Made by a program: the position numbers and the translations under genes
Source: CAYZIC01 sp964478335
Lineage (GTDB): Bacteria > Verrucomicrobiota > Kiritimatiellia > RFP12 > DVOR01
Direction of reading: 5' to 3'
Assembly (NCBI GenBank): GCA_964478335.1
Contig: CAYZIC010000074.1
Coordinates: 1-10,612, forward strand
DNA: 10,612 bases
The notes under the pieces: model-generated
Told to the model about the DNA's origin: nothing
Databases searched by the model: none
What the model saw: only the letters and a program-made list of their open reading frames with translations
Shown here: in pieces, positions 7,478-10,612 of the stretch
How the letters are laid out: each line of letters begins with the position of its first letter
Position numbering within the stretch: position 1 is the stretch's first letter

Positions 7478-7828
7478 TTACTCCGATCTTTCTTGGACCA
7501 TCGACACGATCGTCTTGGGCTCATCAAGTAATATCAAGTTACCGCAATCATCAAAGCCACACGACTTACCCCAATTGGCGCGGCTGCTGATTTGCGTCAC
7601 AACCTCAATCGCAGACCAAGGAATCGCTCGCGTCGTCACAGGACTGCGCGAAACGGGACTCCGCAGCCCCTGCTCAAGCCGACCAAAGTGAAAAGAACAC
7701 CCCTCGACGAGCAGATAGGCTGGCGTCTCCCCTAAGACACGCCCGACCGTGACATGGTTACGGGCGTGAGGATAAGCCTTATGACTGCGAATGCGGACAT
7801 TCTTACCAATCAAAAGCGGTTGATCCAT
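7478..7828 (-). CDS. Unrecognised 116-residue protein inside the pst operon
   Basis: I do not recognise this protein. It lies between pstS and pstC, where these two genes are normally adjacent. Its ATG overlaps the pstS stop by one base (TAATG) with GGAGG upstream, and its stop lies 3 bases before pstC, so it is certainly translated with them if the operon is expressed. There is no signal peptide or membrane segment, so it should be cytoplasmic. The sequence looks beta-rich: GKNVRIRS, VTVGRVLGE, AYLLVEGCSFHFGRL, then a basic Ser/Arg stretch (SPVSRSPVTTR, about 57-67) and AIPWSAIEVV. It ends with KSCGFDDCGNLILLDEP (Cys90 and Cys95, CX4C) and a charged tail. The spacing of VGRVL and IPWSAIEVV is faintly like PRC-barrel or other small SH3-like barrels, which is only an impression. 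A regulatory or PstB/PstC-associated role is inferred from position alone. Confidence 0.82.
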   Translation of the reverse strand: MDQPLLIGKNVRIRSHKAYPHARNHVTVGRVLGETPAYLLVEGCSFHFGRLEQGLRSPVSRSPVTTRAIPWSAIEVVTQISSRANWGKSCGFDDCGNLILLDEPKTIVSMVQERSE

Positions 7829-7841
7829 TATTGACCTCCAT
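7825..7841 (-). other. Translational coupling junction pstS/unknown gene
   Basis: TAATG stop/start overlap with GGAGG 6 bases before the ATG. It is nearly the same sequence as the pstC/pstA junction at 6611-6627. Confidence 0.75.
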
Positions 7842-8784
7842 CCTTGACGGGTGCGGCACACGCCCCACACGTCTTGGTCTCAGCCTTGACAGGTGCTTTG
7901 ACCTTAGGCGCCTTGACCTCAGGCTCTTGGGCACCGGGCTTGGCGACGGGCTTGTAGCCAAGCTTGAGTGCAGCAGGTTGACCTTGCTCAAAGCACCAGT
8001 CAAAGTACTGCTGCAGATCCTTGCGACGATCCGCGGGGCAATCCTTACGCACGAGGATATAGGTCGTACCGAGGACTTCGTCAGGTGTCTTGATCGTGGT
8101 GAAGTTACCTTGCTTAGCATAGGCATACTCGGTGTAACCAATCGCACCGCGGATCTTGCGCACCGTGTTGCAGACGCCGGCATTCTTTTGGCCACCGACA
8201 CCCACAGGCCACTTCACGCTCGAGCCAGCACCGACGGTCTTTTTCCACGTCTCTGAGATCTTGCTCAAGTGCGAGGTGTAGATAAAGGTCGTCCCGCTCG
8301 AATCGGCCCGACGCACCACCGTGATGCGCATCTTGGGCAACTTGAGGGTGGGGTTTTGGTCGACGATAGACGAGTCATTCCAGTAGCGAATATCGCCCAA
8401 GAAGATCCCCGCCACCGTAGCGCGGTCGAGCTTGAGCTGCTGATCCTTAATCCCGGGCAACGAGGTAATCAAAACAACCTCGCCCTGTAGCATCGGGAAC
8501 TGTTCGAAGCCATACTTCTCCAGCTCCTTGGCATCGAGTGGTTTGTCCGAGCCCGCGAAATCGACGGTCTTGGCCTTGAGCTGGTTGACACCAGCGCCCG
8601 AGCCCATGCTCTGGTAATTGACTCGCACGCCATCTGTCGCCTCGGAGTAGCTATGCGTCCAAAGTTGATAGACGGGTGCGGGGAATGACGCACCGGCACC
8701 ATTGAGCACCTGCTCTGCGGAGGCGTGGGTGGACAATAACACCGTTGCGGCAAGCGCAATACTACGTTTCATGAATCTATTCAT
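7828..8784 (-). CDS. pstS: Periplasmic phosphate-binding protein PstS with a CxxC tail
   Basis: 318 residues. It binds phosphate in the periplasm and delivers it to PstC/PstA. The signal peptide (1 to about 23) is cleaved after SASA or nearby (THASA/EQ), with no lipobox. Phosphate-binding elements are present in family order: NGAGASFPAPVY, MGSGAGVNQL, FAGSDKPL, RADSSGTTFIYTSHL, and the later NAGVCNTV and GAIGYTEYAYA. The usual PstS fold ends around LGYKPV (about 275-280). About 38 extra residues follow, rich in Lys, Pro, Ala and Glu with a KVKAPVKAE-like repeat and a CGAC motif (Cys306, Cys309). AAGGA lies 8 bases before the ATG at 8784. A second ATG at 8772 also gives a signal peptide but lacks a well-spaced ribosome binding site. 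It starts 23 bases after the porin gene and overlaps the next gene by one base. Confidence 0.95.
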   Translation of the reverse strand: MNRFMKRSIALAATVLLSTHASAEQVLNGAGASFPAPVYQLWTHSYSEATDGVRVNYQSMGSGAGVNQLKAKTVDFAGSDKPLDAKELEKYGFEQFPMLQGEVVLITSLPGIKDQQLKLDRATVAGIFLGDIRYWNDSSIVDQNPTLKLPKMRITVVRRADSSGTTFIYTSHLSKISETWKKTVGAGSSVKWPVGVGGQKNAGVCNTVRKIRGAIGYTEYAYAKQGNFTTIKTPDEVLGTTYILVRKDCPADRRKDLQQYFDWCFEQGQPAALKLGYKPVAKPGAQEPEVKAPKVKAPVKAETKTCGACAAPVKDGGQ

Positions 8785-8807
8785 CTCTTTGTTCCTTTCG
8801 GTTATGG

Positions 8808-10103
8808 TTAAAACTTCATCGTTAATTCAAATCTCGTAAACCACGCATCGTCACGAGCATCTGCCTTAAAGTAGTCCCCCTTGTGGAGATATTCCAAGCT
8901 AATGGCACCTTTAAGGTGCTTCGCAATGGGAAAGGTATACTTCGCCTTGGCGAAGAGCCCCTTGTAGCGACCCTCAGCGGCGTCTTCCTCCACAGCAGTA
9001 AACATCGGCCCCGACTCAAGCGCCAAGGAATGCTTTTCTACAGGCTCAAACTTGAGTGCCAAGTGAGGGTAGATCAAGTTAGAGTAGCGATACGCGCTGT
9101 ACATCGGCGCAATCAATTCACCGATCCCCGTGCTGCGGTTAAAGACTGGATTCCAGCCCATGGAGCCATTCTTACCCTGGTTATCCTCCTTGTCACCCGA
9201 CAAATAGAGCGTCGCCACAGTAAACTTTGGCTTGAGATTTTGCTTAGGAGCCCAAGTCAAGCCCCCATAGAGCAACTGACCAGCAGTCGTACGCCCATCG
9301 TCGAGCTTACCCTGCTGCACAGCCGCCTCGACCTCCGCCGAAACGGTCTCCGTCAGCTGCGGCATCACCCGCAAGCCGGCGGTATAGGTTTCGCGGCCAA
9401 TGATCTTGGAGCCAGAGGTCTCATTCTTATAGACCACATAGCCATCCATCGCCAAATCATCCGCCTCGCGGTGTTGCCAATAAAGACCAGCGCCAACCTC
9501 GCTGCTTCCTCCAAAGCCCGTGGGGTCATAGTCTGCCTTGCTGCCATTAGCAGCCTGCTTCTTACCTGCAGTGGGCAACCAATCCTCAGAGCCGACATAG
9601 AGGGCAATCGCATCGACGGAGCTCTTCTCCCCATAATGCCACGTCAGGCGCGCCGCATCAAAGTAGCTGCTACGCGAGCCATCCCCACCGACACCATCAG
9701 AAAAGATTCGCCCCTTGCCAAACTTCATATCCTGACGACCGAGCTTGAGGTCTACGTTTGGCAGGAGGTTCTTTTTCTCAACATAGAGCGAATCGACAAA
9801 GAGCACATCTGGGAAAGACTGCTTGTCACGATTGGACGACGGTGCGCGATAAAAGCGAAACTCATTCGCCAACCGACCATAGACCAACCACTCCCCAAAT
9901 TGGTAGCTGCTCCACAGACGCGTCCGCAGACGAGCATAGTCCGAGTAGTCCTTTTGCTTGGTCTTACTGGGCATGTTGTCAGTGAAGTCATAACGCGCCC
10001 TCACATCCACGCCCCATTTAAAACCATCCTCATCAGCAGCCCACGCTACGCCAGACACCAAGAGAGCCACAGCTAATAACGGTAATTGCATCATTGATTT
10101 CAT
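8808..10103 (-). CDS. AlgE-like outer-membrane porin at the head of the pst operon
   Basis: 431 residues. The signal peptide ends in GVAWA (about residue 22). The rest is a run of alternating polar/aromatic beta strands with turn residues, and the protein ends in FELTMKF. The terminal Phe is the usual signal for insertion by the BAM machinery. Sequence style resembles the alginate-export (AlgE/PF13372-like) barrels: VDVRARYDFTDN near the start, ANEFRFYRAP, KLGRQDMKFGKGRIF and YFDAARLTW. Substrate cannot be told from the sequence. Its place as first gene, 23 bases before pstS and directly behind the Pho-type promoter, suggests it is induced by phosphate starvation and passes phosphate or phosphorylated compounds, as PhoE or OprP do from a different family. 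AGGAG lies 6 bases before the ATG. The complementary strand has a long open frame that I regard as a shadow. Confidence 0.87.
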   Translation of the reverse strand: MKSMMQLPLLAVALLVSGVAWAADEDGFKWGVDVRARYDFTDNMPSKTKQKDYSDYARLRTRLWSSYQFGEWLVYGRLANEFRFYRAPSSNRDKQSFPDVLFVDSLYVEKKNLLPNVDLKLGRQDMKFGKGRIFSDGVGGDGSRSSYFDAARLTWHYGEKSSVDAIALYVGSEDWLPTAGKKQAANGSKADYDPTGFGGSSEVGAGLYWQHREADDLAMDGYVVYKNETSGSKIIGRETYTAGLRVMPQLTETVSAEVEAAVQQGKLDDGRTTAGQLLYGGLTWAPKQNLKPKFTVATLYLSGDKEDNQGKNGSMGWNPVFNRSTGIGELIAPMYSAYRYSNLIYPHLALKFEPVEKHSLALESGPMFTAVEEDAAEGRYKGLFAKAKYTFPIAKHLKGAISLEYLHKGDYFKADARDDAWFTRFELTMKF

Positions 10104-10109
10104 TGTTTA

Positions 10110-10114
10110 CTCCT
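10110..10114 (-). promoter_or_regulatory. Ribosome binding site of the porin gene
   Basis: AAAGGAG (core AGGAG) is 6 bases before the ATG at 10103, an optimal spacing that fixes the start of the first operon gene. Confidence 0.8.
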
Positions 10115-10138
10115 TTGTTTGTTAATGAAATTGCCGCC

Positions 10139-10147
10139 AGTATCGCA
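10139..10147 (-). promoter_or_regulatory. Extended -10 promoter element of the phosphate operon
   Basis: On the minus strand TGC is followed by GATACT (10139-10144), an extended -10 element. A separate -35 box at 17 bases is not evident. The upstream repeats end 9 bases before it, as expected for an activator-dependent promoter. The predicted start is near 10132, giving a leader of about 30 bases. Confidence 0.6.
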
Positions 10148-10153
10148 AATCCC

Positions 10154-10193
10154 TGTCAAAAGAGTGTGAGCCAAATGTTAGAATTGCGTTAAA
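10154..10193 (-). promoter_or_regulatory. Putative PhoB-binding array (four 7-base repeats, 11-base period)
   Basis: On the minus strand, TTTAACG (10187-10193), TCTAACA (10176-10182), GCTCACA (10165-10171) and TTTGACA (10154-10160) are each separated by exactly 4 bases. Columns 3, 5 and 6 (T, A, C) are identical in all four. Seven-base direct repeats with 4-base gaps are the layout of the E. coli Pho box, and TT(A/T/C)ACA-like repeats at 11-base steps are the layout of Bacillus PhoP sites. The array lies directly upstream of the -10 element of an operon that encodes PhoB itself. Binding is inferred. Confidence 0.65.
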
Positions 10194-10208
10194 TCGGGCT
10201 CTTCTTCT

Positions 10209-10224
10209 ATTTTAATGGTAAAAT
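10209..10224. repeat. AT-rich palindrome upstream of the Pho array
   Basis: ATTTTA-ATGG-TAAAAT has perfect 6-base arms and a 4-base spacer, 16 bases upstream of the repeat array. It could be an additional operator. Such AT-rich palindromes also arise by chance, so confidence is low. Confidence 0.3.
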
Positions 10225-10283
10225 GGGGCTGTTTTGGCTTTGTCGAGTCGTGCGGGATCTTTTTTTAACCACAAAAGACGCAA

Positions 10284-10300
10284 AGGAGGCTGCGCCTCCT
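10284..10300. repeat. 17-base palindrome 1
   Basis: AGGAGGC-TGC-GCCTCCT: perfect 7-base arms and a 3-base centre. Confidence 0.75.
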
Positions 10301-10335
10301 AGTTCGAGTTCGAGTCTAGAGTTCGAGTGCTAATG

Positions 10336-10352
10336 GTGGGATTGCATCCCAC
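10336..10352. repeat. 17-base palindrome 2
   Basis: GTGGGAT-TGC-ATCCCAC: perfect 7-base arms and the same TGC centre as palindrome 1, with different arms. Confidence 0.75.
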
Positions 10353-10387
10353 GCCCTGCTTATTGAGCCCCACGCCCTGCCTATTGA
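10348..10387. repeat. Tandem direct repeat, 21-base period
   Basis: CCCACGCCCTGCTTATTGA at 10348-10366 recurs at 10369-10387 with one change (T to C at its 13th base). Confidence 0.8.
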
Positions 10388-10466
10388 CCTGACGGCGTTG
10401 TCTTACTTGCCACGCAAAAGTACGCTACGCTTGATTGACCGCTCGGTCTCCTGCGGCTCGCTCGCT

Positions 10467-10483
10467 CAAGTACTACGTACTTG
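10467..10483. repeat. 17-base palindrome 3
   Basis: CAAGTAC-TAC-GTACTTG: perfect 7-base arms and a 3-base centre, the same geometry as palindromes 1 and 2. Confidence 0.75.
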
Positions 10484-10612
10484 CCCAAACTCCTCCTCGC
10501 CACGACAGCTGCGATGCTCCAACTTCTTATCCTTCCGACCTACTAAAATCGCACAAGAGGGTAAATTGCAACAATAAATGTCGCAGTAGGCTAAGAAATC
10601 TTTAGTAATTCT

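Larger units (their letters stand above)
10262..10560. repeat. Gene-free stretch packed with palindromes and direct repeats
   Basis: There is no convincing gene here. Visible elements are the AACCACAAAAGACGCAAAGG stretch (10267-10286), which resembles the dispersed AACC(A/G)CAAAG-type repeats found between genes in various bacteria. There are also three perfect 17-base palindromes (10284-10300, 10336-10352, 10467-10483), GTTCGA repeated three times (10302-10326), and a 19-base unit repeated with a 21-base period (10348-10387). A GACCG-CT-CGGTC palindrome lies at 10437-10448. Composition is unlike the neighbouring AT-richer promoter region. It looks like a composite intergenic repeat of the REP/RUP kind, possibly genome-wide. 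A structured RNA cannot be excluded. Confidence 0.6.

Noticed and set aside
7829..7870. An extended start of the unknown pst-operon protein at 7870, adding 14 residues.
   Set aside because: GGAGG and the TAATG overlap point to the ATG at 7828, exactly as at the pstC/pstA junction.
8883..10076. A 397-codon open frame on the plus strand opposite the porin gene.
   Set aside because: It lies fully antisense to a well-supported porin with signal peptide and C-terminal Phe. The translation has no recognisable motifs and no ribosome binding site at a convincing distance. It follows from biased codon use in the real gene.
10154..10160. TTTGACA/TTGACA read as an ordinary -35 box for the porin promoter.
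   Set aside because: The only good -10 box (GATACT) is about 9 bases away instead of 16-18. No -10 sits at 17 bases. The 11-base repeat pattern explains the sequence better.
10466..10612. A minus-strand frame open at the right window edge, 48 codons before TGA, which might be the end of a gene.
   Set aside because: The sequence runs through palindromic repeat DNA and the translation shows no domain or typical ending. Without the sequence beyond the edge it cannot be supported.
10262..10612. A CRISPR array or tRNA/rRNA gene in the repeat-rich right end.
   Set aside because: Repeats are not regularly spaced with unique spacers, and no cloverleaf or conserved rRNA segment is visible.

Overview
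The window holds one long set of genes, all read from the minus strand. It looks like a Gram-negative bacterium: there is an outer-membrane beta-barrel protein with a C-terminal Phe, a periplasmic phosphate-binding protein, and a secreted GH20 hexosaminidase. Coding capacity is moderately GC-rich. The GH20 enzyme and the AlgE-type barrel would fit a PVC-group (Verrucomicrobiota/Lentisphaerota/Kiritimatiellota-like) host, but that is a guess from gene style, not shown by any marker gene here.

Reading in the direction of transcription (right to left), the right end (about 10194-10612) is a gene-free stretch rich in short perfect palindromes and direct repeats. Next comes a promoter with four 7-base direct repeats at exact 11-base steps, laid out like a Pho box array. 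It drives a compact nine-gene phosphate-starvation operon: AlgE-like porin, pstS, a small unrecognised gene, pstC, pstA, pstB, phoU, phoB, phoR (10103 down to 1997). The genes overlap or are spaced by at most 27 bases, and no terminator is visible between them.

The genes form a complete circuit. The porin probably passes anions or phosphate across the outer membrane. PstS captures phosphate in the periplasm, PstC/PstA form the inner-membrane channel, and PstB is the ATPase. PhoU links transporter state to the kinase PhoR, and PhoR phosphorylates PhoB. PhoB presumably binds the repeat array at the head of the same operon, giving positive autoregulation. The unusual parts are the family of the leading porin, a 116-residue unknown protein between pstS and pstC, and a Lys/Pro/Ala-rich CxxC tail on PstS.

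Below the operon, with its own strong sigma70-type promoter and a clear terminator, is a single gene for a tail-anchored FHA-domain protein (1319-1828). After it comes a secreted GH20 beta-N-acetylhexosaminidase (1-1127, cut by the window edge at its C-terminus), also with its own promoter.

Strand composition changes inside the operon. The plus strand is strongly G-rich around phoR-pstB and becomes C-rich from pstA onward, although all genes point the same way.
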